DNA from: Deltaproteobacteria bacterium
GTDB taxonomy: Bacteria; Desulfobacterota; Desulfarculia; Desulfarculales; Desulfarculaceae
Assembly (NCBI GenBank): GCA_020444165.1
Contig: JAHLLK010000066.1
Span: 1-33,589, forward strand
DNA: 33,589 nucleotides
Direction of reading: 5' to 3'
Part shown: positions 1-8,323 of the stretch, piece by piece
Layout: each line of letters begins with the position of its first letter
Numbering within the stretch: position 1 is the stretch's first letter
Translations under genes and position numbers: made by a program
Notes under the pieces: generated by a model
The model's input: the letters and a program-made list of their open reading frames with translations, nothing else
What the model was told of the DNA's origin: nothing
The model's database searches: none

Positions 1-42
1 GGGTTGAATCTTCAAGACCGCGGCGGGAGCGAACGAGCCTCC

Positions 43-197
43 GTGCGAAGGGCAACCTCCCCCGACCCGTTACGCCAGCCGCGGCGACGCGGCCCGGTTT
101 GAGGTGTTCAAGGGGCGAGCCCGCTTCGGGAGCTGGCGAGGACACGTGCGAAGGGCAACCTCCCCCGACCCGTTACGCCAGCCGCGGCGGCGCGGCC
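43..197. repeat. Pair of 52-bp direct repeats in the leading intergenic region
   Basis: Positions 43-94 and 146-197 are the same sequence with one difference (a/g near the 3' end), offset by 103 bp. The sequence just before each copy also shares a ttcaag start (near 11 and 108), so this may be two units of a roughly 100-bp tandem repeat. The rest of 1-338 holds no convincing gene; a 71-codon minus-strand frame here lies over the repeat and has no recognisable features. Nature of the repeat unknown. Confidence 0.75.
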
Positions 198-338
198 GGC
201 CGCGGGATTTGGTTGCAGGGGGTGGGGTGAGTTTGGTAACGATGTAATAGGGGCCATGTAAGGTTCGGGGGTCAGGTGCGGCCATGACCCGGCAGAGGCG
301 GCCCCTGGGCGTCAGTCGAAATCCGGTGAAGAGAGCTT

Positions 339-935
339 ATGCGGAACATGCTTGCCGTCATAGGGCTTCTGGCCCTTTGGGGCGTTTTCCTGGCCGTTTC
401 CCCGGCCGGGGCCGCCGATGACAATGCTTACAAGCTGCGCCAATTGGAGCAGCGCCTGGAGTCGCTGAAAACCAAATACACGGATCAGCATCCCGACGTG
501 ATCCGGGTGCAGCGGATGATCGACTACTTGAAATCCCAGCCCGATGCCGTGCTGAGCGTGCCGGTGCTGCCGGAAGCGAAGCCGGCCGCCACCCCGGCCC
601 CCGGGGCGGGGAAAAAGGCGGCCCAGGCAGACCGCCGGAAGACGCCCAAAAAGCCTACGGCTTCCGAGGTGGCCAATTCCCTCTTGGGCGGACCACCGGT
701 GCCGCAGGACCAGCCGGCCGCGGCGGACACCGCGCCTCAGAAGCCGCCGGCCGCTCCGCTGGGCCAGGACACGGCCTGGGGGACCTCGGACTCGAGCCTG
801 GTTTTGAGCGTGCGGCAACGGGAAGCCGAGCGGACCAAGCTCCGCGAACTCATGGGCATCGGCCAGGCCGGCCAAGCCCTGCCCGGCCCCGGGGCCACCA
901 CCTCCGGCTCGACGGTGGTCCGGACGAAACGTTGA
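339..935 (+). CDS. Secreted hypothetical protein with Wzz/GNVR-like coiled-coil segment
   Basis: The 198-residue product starts with a Sec signal peptide: Met-Arg, a hydrophobic stretch to about residue 24, and an AGA-AD cleavage-like site. Residues 30-65 form a heptad-like helix (LEQRLESLKTKYTDQHPDV), a pattern I associate with the periplasmic coiled coil of Wzz-type polysaccharide chain-length proteins. The two membrane helices and P-loop kinase of that family are absent, so it is not a Wzz. The middle (75-150) is rich in Pro, Ala and Lys and probably disordered. A short charged helix (about 160-178) and a Gly/Thr tail follow. A purine-rich gaagagag lies upstream of the ATG. It stands alone, with a 200-bp gap to the next gene. 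Function unknown. Confidence 0.75.
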   Translation: MRNMLAVIGLLALWGVFLAVSPAGAADDNAYKLRQLEQRLESLKTKYTDQHPDVIRVQRMIDYLKSQPDAVLSVPVLPEAKPAATPAPGAGKKAAQADRRKTPKKPTASEVANSLLGGPPVPQDQPAAADTAPQKPPAAPLGQDTAWGTSDSSLVLSVRQREAERTKLRELMGIGQAGQALPGPGATTSGSTVVRTKR

Positions 936-1138
936 CGGGGGGCCGCAGGCCGCTCGGCTAGGCAGATGGTTACCGCACCCCGGCAGGCGGAGCCGGCTGG
1001 GGGCGAGGTACTGTTGATTTATGAATTAATTTAGAGAAAGACGCGCTTGTTGGCGCGCCTGGCAAAAGGTTGTGCCGCAGCCAGCCAGCAGGGCGCGGCC
1101 CGCTTATTCCATCCGCGGGCGGCCCGGGGAGAGTCTGC

Positions 1139-1510
1139 ATGACCCGTCAAATCCTGATCGTGGACGACGAGAAGGACCTCCTGGATCTCACGAAGACTTT
1201 TTTCGAGACCTTTGATTTCGACGTGGCGGTGGCGTCCAGCGGTGAGGAGGCCCTGGCCATCCTGGAGCATGATTCCTTTGGCGTGATCTTCCTGGATCTG
1301 AAAATGCCGGGTATGGACGGCGTGGAGCTTTGCAAGCTCATCCGGGAGCGGGACGCCGAGGTGACCATCTACGCGGTCACCGGCTACCACGAGATCTATC
1401 CTCCCGAGGCCTGCCGCCAGGCGGGCTTTGACGACTATTTCAACAAGCCCGTGAGTTTGCACCTTTTGCACAACGCCGCGCTCCGGGCTTTTGAGAAGCA
1501 CCCGGGCTAA
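1139..1510 (+). CDS. Single-domain response regulator (CheY-like receiver)
   Basis: A 123-residue stand-alone receiver domain. It shows the acidic pair D9/D10, phospho-acceptor D53 in FLDLKMPGMDG, switch T81 (VTG) and conserved K103 in FNKP, so it should be phosphorylated by a histidine kinase or phosphotransfer protein. There is no output domain, so signalling must go through protein contact, as in CheY or Spo0F-type relays. The frame is open upstream to a TTG at 1070, but the added residues are low complexity. The ATG at 1139 has a ggggaga ribosome site and puts the VDDE motif at its usual distance from the N-terminus. No partner kinase is adjacent. Confidence 0.92.
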   Translation: MTRQILIVDDEKDLLDLTKTFFETFDFDVAVASSGEEALAILEHDSFGVIFLDLKMPGMDGVELCKLIRERDAEVTIYAVTGYHEIYPPEACRQAGFDDYFNKPVSLHLLHNAALRAFEKHPG

Positions 1511-1665
1511 GGCGCTCACGCCCCCCACCGCCAGGTTTTGGCGGCGGGCCGCCTCCCGCGGCTTGCCTCTCGGCCGGGCATGAGCTAACCTTGCCGCGGT
1601 TTGCGGTCTGGTCCGCCCGCCCGGGGCGGCCGGGGCCCACCCCCTCGAACTAGCACGGAGCAGGC

Positions 1666-2358
1666 ATGGGCGCGGAGCCCGCATACACCTGGGCCCAGAG
1701 ACTGGGCTTCAATTTGGCTGCCGGGGCGGGAGCCCTGTTGACCCGCGCCCTTATAGCCACCCTGCGGGTGACCATATTGAACCCGGAGGTGGAGGAGGAG
1801 TACCTGAAGAGCGGTCGCCAGGTGCTCCTGGTCACCTGGCACCGTAGCTGGCTGTGCGGGGTGGCCTATCTGGGCCGCTATCACCCGGCGCTCATGGCCT
1901 CGGGCAGCCGGGACGGCGAGTACCTGGCCCGGTTCCAGCGCTTTGTGGGCTGCCGCTCGGTGCGGGGCTCGTCCTCCCGCGGCGGGGCCCAGGCCCATCG
2001 TGAGATGGTGCGTTTCGTGCTGCAGGGCGGCCAGGTGGCGGCCAACGTGGCCGACGGGCCCCAGGGCCCCCGCTACCAGGCCAAGGCCGGCATGATCGCC
2101 CTGGCCCAGCTCACCGGGGCGCCGCTGTTGCCGGTGATGTTCGCGGCCGACCGTTCTTGGGTGCTCACCAAGGCCTGGGACCGCACCATCATCCCCAAAC
2201 CCTTTGCCCACGCCTACGCCCTGTACGGCCGGCCCCTGGTGGTGCCCCGCCGGCTCACCCCGGCGGAGCGGGAGCGCTACCGCCAGGAGCTGGAAGACGA
2301 GCTGAACCGCCTGAAGGACGTGGTGGACCAGCGGGCCGGGTTTCAAGATCCCGCTTGA
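1666..2358 (+). CDS. DUF374 family lysophospholipid acyltransferase-like protein
   Basis: A 230-residue protein of the LPLAT superfamily, DUF374 branch. H59 in LLVTWHRSW is the likely catalytic histidine, followed by the SRDGEYLARF segment (81-90) and the family signature DGPQGP (130-135) with KAGMIALAQLTGAPLLPV after it. The family is membrane-associated and thought to transfer acyl chains to lipid A-like or lysophospholipid acceptors; the substrate of DUF374 members is not settled. Length is typical. The ATG at 1666 follows a cggagcagg ribosome site. It faces the HD-GYP gene tail to tail, with 247 bp between containing only short GC-rich inverted repeats. Confidence 0.88.
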   Translation: MGAEPAYTWAQRLGFNLAAGAGALLTRALIATLRVTILNPEVEEEYLKSGRQVLLVTWHRSWLCGVAYLGRYHPALMASGSRDGEYLARFQRFVGCRSVRGSSSRGGAQAHREMVRFVLQGGQVAANVADGPQGPRYQAKAGMIALAQLTGAPLLPVMFAADRSWVLTKAWDRTIIPKPFAHAYALYGRPLVVPRRLTPAERERYRQELEDELNRLKDVVDQRAGFQDPA

Positions 2359-2605
2359 AGCGCCGTAATACGCCCCCGGAATAGGCACTCGGACAGAGAA
2401 TCCCGCCGCAGATGTGGCTGGGGCCGGGACCTGGTGGGCGCGGGAGGCCGCCCGGACCAGCCGGCCGCAAGATGACGGGGCGCCGCCCTCCCCCCGGAAG
2501 GCCGTAGGGGGCCGCCCAAACGCCCCCAGGTTCCCACCCTGCCCCTATTCAGGAGGGCTTTTCGCCCCTCCGCTTCCCTGACCCCCGGCCTCCGGCCGGA
2601 TGAGG

Positions 2606-3688
2606 TCACTGCCGCATGATCCAGCCCAGGAAGGCGATGAACTCTTTCAGGAGCAGGAAGGAGATCTGGCCGCTCATCTCGTCGCGCATGATGTGGATGG
2701 CGTAGAAGGGCTCGGTGGCCTTCTGGTAGCAGCGGACCGAGGTGATGGCGTCATAGGTGTCGATGATGCGGAGGATCTGGGAGCCGGTCAGGAGTTCCGC
2801 CTCGGCCAGGCCCTGGGGATAGCCGCTGCCGTCCAGGTTTTCGTGGTGCTGGCGCACCATCAGCGGCACCTCCCGGGGCAGAAGCGGCTGGTCGGCCAAT
2901 AGGAGATAGCCCTCTTCGGGGTGGCGGTGCACGATTTTCCATTCGGCCGGGGTCAGCTTGCCGGGCTTGTACAGCACCTCGGGCGGGGTGTTCCGCTTGC
3001 CCAGGTCGTGGTACAGGGCGCCCAGGCCCAGGGACTCCAGGTCCTTGCCGGTGAGGCCCAAAAAGCGCCCAAAGGAGGTGGCCAGGAGGCAGACGTTGAC
3101 CGAATGGGTGTAGAGGTCATAATCGGCCACCAGGAAGTCCATGAGGTTGGGCAGGGACTGGGGGTTTTCCCTGATCATGCTGCTGAAGGCGCGGCAATAC
3201 TCCAGGCCCAGCTTGATGTTCTCGCCCATCTTTTCGCCCATTTTGGGGCTCTGCATGGTGCTTTGCACCAAGACATGGGCGTGGTCATATAGGATGCGGC
3301 CCTTGGCCTCGGGGGAGAGGTCGCGGCGGGCCAGCTCGGCGGTCACCTGCTCGGTCACCGCGGCAAGCAGGGCCTGTTGGTCCCGCGGCCAGCCGTAAAA
3401 GGCGTCGATACCGTTTTTTTCCAGCTGCAGCAGGGTGGCCGGGCTCAGGCTGCCGCCCTTCTTGACCACCCGGGCCAGGGTCAGCTTGCCGCCCGGGGGC
3501 TGGTAGGGCAGGAAAAGGTCTCCCGGCACATTGAGGCCGGGGGTGACGAGGTGGAAGGGAATCCTCACCATGTCGGCCACGAGGGATTGGATGGCCCGGC
3601 CTTCCGCTTCGGCCACGGCCAATTTCCCGCCGGGCAGTTGCTCCAGCTCTATGCGGCGGTCGGTCTGCGCAGGTTCTGTAACGTCCAT
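2606..3688 (-). CDS. HD-GYP domain protein, probable cyclic-di-GMP phosphodiesterase
   Basis: A 360-residue cytoplasmic protein. The N-terminal ~120 residues (IPFHLVTPGLNVPGDLFL, then a K-x-G-I-D-A-F-Y-strand) resemble the DUF3391-like module often found before HD-GYP domains. The HD-GYP core spans about 185-345: H195, H227-D228 in YHDLGK, KPGKLT, HRHPEEG, HHENLDGSGYP and the DTYDAITS segment. All metal ligands I expect and the GYP triplet are present, so it is likely an active c-di-GMP hydrolase. There is no receiver or sensor domain. A purine-rich site (aggaaaagg) precedes the ATG. It is transcribed away from the ABC permease gene. A GGDEF enzyme lies 2.6 kb further on. Confidence 0.92.
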   Translation of the reverse strand: MDVTEPAQTDRRIELEQLPGGKLAVAEAEGRAIQSLVADMVRIPFHLVTPGLNVPGDLFLPYQPPGGKLTLARVVKKGGSLSPATLLQLEKNGIDAFYGWPRDQQALLAAVTEQVTAELARRDLSPEAKGRILYDHAHVLVQSTMQSPKMGEKMGENIKLGLEYCRAFSSMIRENPQSLPNLMDFLVADYDLYTHSVNVCLLATSFGRFLGLTGKDLESLGLGALYHDLGKRNTPPEVLYKPGKLTPAEWKIVHRHPEEGYLLLADQPLLPREVPLMVRQHHENLDGSGYPQGLAEAELLTGSQILRIIDTYDAITSVRCYQKATEPFYAIHIMRDEMSGQISFLLLKEFIAFLGWIMRQ

Positions 3689-4259
3689 GACCCCTTTTCC
3701 TCACAAGACAACCGGGCCAAACGCCTGGGGCGGGGGCAGTGCACCGCGGGGGTTCCCTAAGGAACCCGACACGAGGTAACAGCTCGGGGGAGGGGACGGG
3801 CGGGAAAACGGCCGGCCGGTCTGCTTGGTGAGGCGGCCTCTCCCCCTCCGGCGGCTGGGCCGGGAGAACCACCTGCCAAGCTGAGGCCGGGGCGGGCCTT
3901 CGGCCGACTCGGCCCCAGAGGGCGAGGCAACCGGGAAAAACCGGCGGAGCAGACGACCAGCAGGCTTATGTTGGGATATGCGCCTCGGGATGTCAACTGG
4001 TTTGGCAGGGCGCTCCCGGCGGCCGCCGCCCGCCCTGCCCTGCCTTTACAGCCCTCCGGCCTGGTGTTAGACTGCCTTTTTGCCGGCAACGGCGCCGGGT
4101 TGCCCCGGGTCTTCCTTCTGGGGCCGCCGCCGGGCCTGCACCCTGCCCCCCGGCCAGGCGACCCCGGGAGCCGGGATTGCTCTTTGCCGCCCATGCCGGC
4201 CGCGGCCTCCCGGGACCCCCGGGAGCCGGCGCTTGCCAGCCGGGAACCACCGAGGTACC
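3689..4259. other. 571-bp divergent intergenic region
   Basis: It lies between the divergent HD-GYP and ABC permease genes. I see no supported gene; open frames here have no ribosome site or recognisable motif, and the plus-strand ones run into the permease as N-terminal extensions. A perfect hairpin (gggttcc/ggaaccc, loop ctaa, 3750-3767) lies about 60 bp upstream of the HD-GYP start. The remainder is GC-rich with short inverted repeats. No clear sigma-70 promoter was found by eye. Confidence 0.6.
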
Positions 4260-5042
4260 ATGGAATTCTTCCGCCATTTCTCGGAAATCAGCCGCCACCG
4301 CGCCCTGGTGGGGGCCCTGACCTCCCGCGACCTCAAGGCCCGCTACCGGGGCTCGGTCCTGGGCTTCTTGTGGACCTTCCTGAACCCGCTCCTCCTGCTC
4401 TTGGTCTACTCCCTGGTGTTCAGCGTGTACTTCCGGGTGCAGATGGAAAACTACGCGGTGTTCATGTTCACCGGGCTGTTGCCCTGGGTGTTCTTCAGCC
4501 AGGCCCTGAACGAGGCCACCGGGGCCATAACCGACGCCGGCAGCCTGGTGACCAAGGTCATGTTCCCCATGCAAGTGTTGGTGTCGGTGCGGGTGTGGAC
4601 CAATTTCATAAACTTCCTCTTGTCCTTGCCCATCCTGGCCCTGTTCTACCTGGGCTTTGGCAAGCCGGTGACCTGGACCGCCCTGGCGCTCCCGTTGGTG
4701 GCCCTGGTGCAGTTGTGGTTCACCTACTCCCTCTCGCTCCTCTTGGCCACGGCCTGTGTGTTCATGCGGGACACCCGGCACATCCTGAACAACGTTCTGA
4801 CCCTGTGGTTCTTCGTCACCCCCATCCTCTACCCGCCGGCCCAGGTGCCCGCGGCCTTTCAGCCTCTGGTGAAGCTGAACCCGGCGGCCCTGCTCGCCAT
4901 GGCTTACCATGACGCCCTGTTCTGGGGCCGCTGGCCCAATGCCAAACACCTGGCCGCGGTGGCTTTCCTGAGCTTGATCTTCACCTGGGCCGGGGTGAAA
5001 ATTTTCGATACCTATAAAGAATACTTCGCCGAGAAAATCTGA
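4260..5042 (+). CDS. ABC-2 type polysaccharide export permease (Wzm-like)
   Basis: A 260-residue integral membrane protein. The N-terminal amphipathic segment carries LTSRDLKARYRGSVLGFLW, characteristic of ABC-2 permeases that export O-antigen, capsule or teichoic acid chains. About six membrane helices follow, with a typical PILYPP segment near 197-202 and a C-terminal FDTYKEYFAEKI-like tail. The ATG at 4260, with gagg just upstream, is preferred to earlier in-frame starts because upstream codons give a Pro/Gly-rich non-membrane extension. Such permeases work with an ATPase (Wzt/TagH type) that is normally the next gene; here an MFS gene follows after 20 bp, so the ATPase must be elsewhere or the locus has been rearranged. 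Confidence 0.9.
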   Translation: MEFFRHFSEISRHRALVGALTSRDLKARYRGSVLGFLWTFLNPLLLLLVYSLVFSVYFRVQMENYAVFMFTGLLPWVFFSQALNEATGAITDAGSLVTKVMFPMQVLVSVRVWTNFINFLLSLPILALFYLGFGKPVTWTALALPLVALVQLWFTYSLSLLLATACVFMRDTRHILNNVLTLWFFVTPILYPPAQVPAAFQPLVKLNPAALLAMAYHDALFWGRWPNAKHLAAVAFLSLIFTWAGVKIFDTYKEYFAEKI

Positions 5043-5062
5043 CGGCGGGTCCGGAAGGGTCG

Positions 5063-6304
5063 ATGCAGGAAGAGAACGGGACCAGACCGGGGGCCTGGAC
5101 TGTTTTGAGTTTGGCCTCCCTGGGGTTCATGCTCAGCATGTTCTACCGCGTGTCGGCCGCGGTCATCAGCCCGGAGTTGAGCCGCGAACTGGCCCTGGAT
5201 TCCGACGACCTGGGCCAGCTCTCGGCGGCGTTTTTCTATGCCTTCGCGCTGTGCCAAGTGCCGGTGGGCCTGGCCATGGACCGCTGGGGGGCGCGGGTGG
5301 TCATGAGCCTGTTCTCCCTGGCCGGGGTGGCCGGGGCGGTGTGCTTTGCCCTGGCCGGCGGGGTGGTGCAGGCCTGGTGGGGCCGGGCCCTGTTGGGGGT
5401 GGGCATGAGCACCGCGCTCATGGGCTCCCTGGCCCTGGTGGCCGGCTGGTTCGCGCCGTGGCAGTTCGCCACCCTCACCGGGCTCATCGTGGCCGCGGGC
5501 CAGGCCGGGCAGCTTATGGCCGCCACCCCCCTGGCCTGGCTCACCGAGACCCTGGGTTGGCGGGGGGCCTTCTGGGTGGTGGCCGCCTTTCACCTGGTCC
5601 AGCTGGCGGGGTTCTTCCTGGTGGTGCGGGACCGCCCCCCGGGCCGGCCGGCTCTGCCGCGGGGCGAGTCCAACCCCCTTTCCGACCTCCGGCATTTGTT
5701 GTCCAAACCGGTGTACTGGATGATCAGCCTGGGCACCTTCATGCGCTACGGGGCCTTCATGTCCATCCTGGCCTTGTGGGCCGGGCCGTTTCTCATGGGC
5801 GGCCTGGGGCTGGGCCCGGTGGAGGTGGGCAACATGCTGGTGCTCTCCGGGGTGGGCTACATGGTGGCCCTGCCCTGGTCGGGCCGCCTGAGCGACCGGG
5901 TGCTCCGCTCCCGCAAGCTGGTGATCTGGCCGTCGTTTTTCATGATGGGCGGGCTCACCGCGGCCCTGGCCTGGCTGGAGCAGGGGGTGAGCCTGTGGCT
6001 GTTGGGGCTGTGGTTCTTCCTGTTCGGGGTGTCGGCCGCGCCGGGCCAGATCATGTACGCCCACATTCGGGAGCTGATGCCGGCCCGCCTCTCGGCCACG
6101 GCCATGACCGGCATCAACATCTTCACCATGCTGGGGCCGGCGGCGATGATGCAGCTCACCGGCGCCTTGGTGGCCGGCGACCCGGCCGGCCAAACCGGGC
6201 CCGAGGCCTTCCGGCCGGTGTGGTGGGTCCTGACCGCCGGGGTGCTCCTGGCCGGCGTGGTCTACAGCTTGACCCCGGACAGCCGGCTGGCCGCTGACGA
6301 CTGA
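5063..6304 (+). CDS. Major facilitator superfamily transporter
   Basis: A 413-residue protein with about 12 hydrophobic helices. Between helices 2 and 3 is the MFS motif-A-like GLAMDRWGARVVMS (about 67-80), and the charged central loop (about 195-215, RDRPPGRPALPRGESN) separates two six-helix halves. Substrate cannot be read from the sequence; the general look is that of the nitrate/glycerol-3-phosphate/organic-anion type MFS proteins common in this group. The ATG at 5063 follows a ggaaggg ribosome site. It is probably co-transcribed with the permease (20-bp gap). Its last 43 bp overlap the convergent GGDEF gene. Confidence 0.9.
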   Translation: MQEENGTRPGAWTVLSLASLGFMLSMFYRVSAAVISPELSRELALDSDDLGQLSAAFFYAFALCQVPVGLAMDRWGARVVMSLFSLAGVAGAVCFALAGGVVQAWWGRALLGVGMSTALMGSLALVAGWFAPWQFATLTGLIVAAGQAGQLMAATPLAWLTETLGWRGAFWVVAAFHLVQLAGFFLVVRDRPPGRPALPRGESNPLSDLRHLLSKPVYWMISLGTFMRYGAFMSILALWAGPFLMGGLGLGPVEVGNMLVLSGVGYMVALPWSGRLSDRVLRSRKLVIWPSFFMMGGLTAALAWLEQGVSLWLLGLWFFLFGVSAAPGQIMYAHIRELMPARLSATAMTGINIFTMLGPAAMMQLTGALVAGDPAGQTGPEAFRPVWWVLTAGVLLAGVVYSLTPDSRLAADD

Positions 6305-8088
6305 GCCCCCTCCGCCGGCGACCGATCCCCCTCCCCCTCGCTTTCGCCAAACAGCCGGCCCTGCCCCCGCCCGGCCCGCTTGGCCTGATACATGGCCTGG
6401 TCGGCGCAGCGGATCAGGGTGTCCAGGTCGCCAGCGTGGCGGGGGAACAGGGCCACCCCCAGGCTGGCCCCCACGGTTATCTCCCGGCCGGCCAGGATAA
6501 AGGGCGGGGCCAGGGCGGCCAGGATGCGCCGGCCCGCCTGCCGGGCCTCGGCCGGGCCGGCCACCTCGGGCAGGATCATCAGGAACTCGTCGCCGCCCAG
6601 GCGGCTCACCGTGTCCTCTTCCCGCAGCGCTCCGGTGAGCCGGGCCGCCGCCTCCTGCAGCACCAGGTCGCCGGCCGCGTGGCCCAGGGTGTCGTTGATC
6701 TCCTTGAAGCCGTCCAGATCCAGGAACACCACCGCCACCTGCTGGCGACGCCGCCGGGCCCGGCCCAGGGCCATGGCCAAGCGGTCTTGGAACAACAGCC
6801 GGTTGGGCAGGCCGGTGAGCGCGTCGTGGTGGGCCTGGCGCCACATGCGCTCCTCGCTTTGCTTGCTTTCACTGATGTCGTGGAACAGGGCCACATAGTG
6901 GGTGGTGCGCCCCGCGGCGTCGCGGATGGCGCTGATGGTCAGCCACTCGGGGTAGGCCTCGCCGCTCTTCCGGCGATTCCAGATCTCGCCCTGCCACTGC
7001 CCGGTGGTGACCAGCGAGCGCCACAGGTGGCGGTAGAAGGCCTCGTTGTGGCGGTCGGACTTCAGGATGCGGGGGTTCTGGCCCAGCGCCTCGGCGGCGC
7101 TGTAGCCGGTGATCTCCGTGAAGGCCGGGTTGACCATCTGGATGGTCCCCTGGGGGTCGGTGATCGTGATGCCTTCGCTGGAATTGGCAAACACCTTGGC
7201 GGCCAGCTCCAGGCGGTCCTCGGAGTCCTTGCGCCAGGTGAGGTCGCGCACCATGGCCAGCAGCCGCGGTCGGCCGTGCAATTCCACCCGCCGGAGCACC
7301 ACCTCCACCCAGAACTCGTGGCCGTCCCGGGCCCGAGCCAGCCACTCGAAGCGGGTAAAGCCTTCGGCCAAGCCTTGTTCCATTTTTTCCCAAACCGCTT
7401 CCTGGGAAAACCCCGCGTCGCCGGCGCTGAGATCGGCCGTGCGCAAGGTGAGCAGTTCCTCCGGGGAGTAGCCGTAAAGCTCGCTGGCCCGCCGGTTCAC
7501 CTCCAGGATGCGGCCGTCCGCCGGGTCGTGCACGAAGATGGCGGCTTCCACGGAGTCGAGGATGGTGCGGTAGTTGGCCTCGGCCTGGCGGTGGGAAAGG
7601 AGAGCCTGGCGGGTGGCGGTGAGGTCATGGTGCATGGTGACCGCCCCGCCCTCGGGCAGATCCAGGGGAGTGATCTGCACCCGGAACCAGCCCGGCCGGC
7701 CGGCGGCATGGGGACAGGGGTATTCCAGGCTGAAGGAATCCCGCTCGCCTTGGAGCACCTGCTCCAGTCCGGTCAGGACCCTGAGCGCCGCTTCCTGGTC
7801 CGAACCCTGGGCCCGGCGGCACACGGCCAGGTAGTCCACCCCGACCCAGGTGGGGGGCACGCCGTCCGGCAGGGCGGCCACGGCGTCCCGCCAGGCCCGG
7901 TTCACCAGGCGGATCCGGCCCCGGCGGTCCAGGACCGCCACCCGGTCCGGCAAGGCGTCCAACACGCTCCGCAAAAGGCGGTCCCCCGGCTGCCGGCCGG
8001 GCCGCAAAGCCGCGGGGCGAGGGCGCCCGGAGGTGGGGCGGGCAAGGGAGGGAGCGGGGCCGAGGCGGCGCGCGGGCTGCTGGGACAT
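6262..8088 (-). CDS. PAS-PAS-PAS-GGDEF diguanylate cyclase
   Basis: A 608-residue soluble protein. Three PAS modules lie at roughly 38-160, 172-285 and 295-410; the last two show VNRRASELYGYSPEEL and VNPAFTEITGYSAAEAL signatures. The GGDEF domain (about 415-580) has intact RLGGDEF at 496-502 and an RxxD inhibitory I-site (R489-D492) five residues before it, so it should make c-di-GMP from GTP with product inhibition. There is no EAL domain and no membrane helix, suggesting sensing of a cytoplasmic ligand or redox state. The frame continues upstream to a TTG at 8175, but the ATG at 8088 has a ggaag site nine bases before it. The C-terminus overlaps the MFS gene in antisense by 43 bp. Confidence 0.93.
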   Translation of the reverse strand: MSQQPARRLGPAPSLARPTSGRPRPAALRPGRQPGDRLLRSVLDALPDRVAVLDRRGRIRLVNRAWRDAVAALPDGVPPTWVGVDYLAVCRRAQGSDQEAALRVLTGLEQVLQGERDSFSLEYPCPHAAGRPGWFRVQITPLDLPEGGAVTMHHDLTATRQALLSHRQAEANYRTILDSVEAAIFVHDPADGRILEVNRRASELYGYSPEELLTLRTADLSAGDAGFSQEAVWEKMEQGLAEGFTRFEWLARARDGHEFWVEVVLRRVELHGRPRLLAMVRDLTWRKDSEDRLELAAKVFANSSEGITITDPQGTIQMVNPAFTEITGYSAAEALGQNPRILKSDRHNEAFYRHLWRSLVTTGQWQGEIWNRRKSGEAYPEWLTISAIRDAAGRTTHYVALFHDISESKQSEERMWRQAHHDALTGLPNRLLFQDRLAMALGRARRRRQQVAVVFLDLDGFKEINDTLGHAAGDLVLQEAAARLTGALREEDTVSRLGGDEFLMILPEVAGPAEARQAGRRILAALAPPFILAGREITVGASLGVALFPRHAGDLDTLIRCADQAMYQAKRAGRGQGRLFGESEGEGDRSPAEGAQSSAASRLSGVKL

Positions 8089-8323
8089 GGTCGCACTTCC
8101 GGTTGCGGGCAAGTTGGAGCGGCAGGGGCACCGCCGATTCAGTCTTGATAATTTAATTCTAAAGAGGAAAGCCAAGGAGGGGCAAACATAAAGGACGGAG
8201 ATGATTGTCTAAAACGAGATAAGCCTTTTTCTTGCTCCCGTTGTAGGATTTTGGGGGGGCGCCGGCCGGCCCCGGGCCCTGGGGCGGCCCGGGACGCGGC
8301 GCACAAAGGGGCTCCTCAGCAGC

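Noticed and set aside
1..338. Possible structured RNA or riboswitch in the leading region
   Set aside because: I could not match the repeated segment to any riboswitch core I know (c-di-GMP, cobalamin and glycine were considered). Only the direct repeat is supported.
5012..6844. 610-codon minus-strand frame opposite the MFS gene
   Set aside because: Its translation is Gly/Arg/Pro/His-rich and lies antisense to a clear 12-helix transporter.
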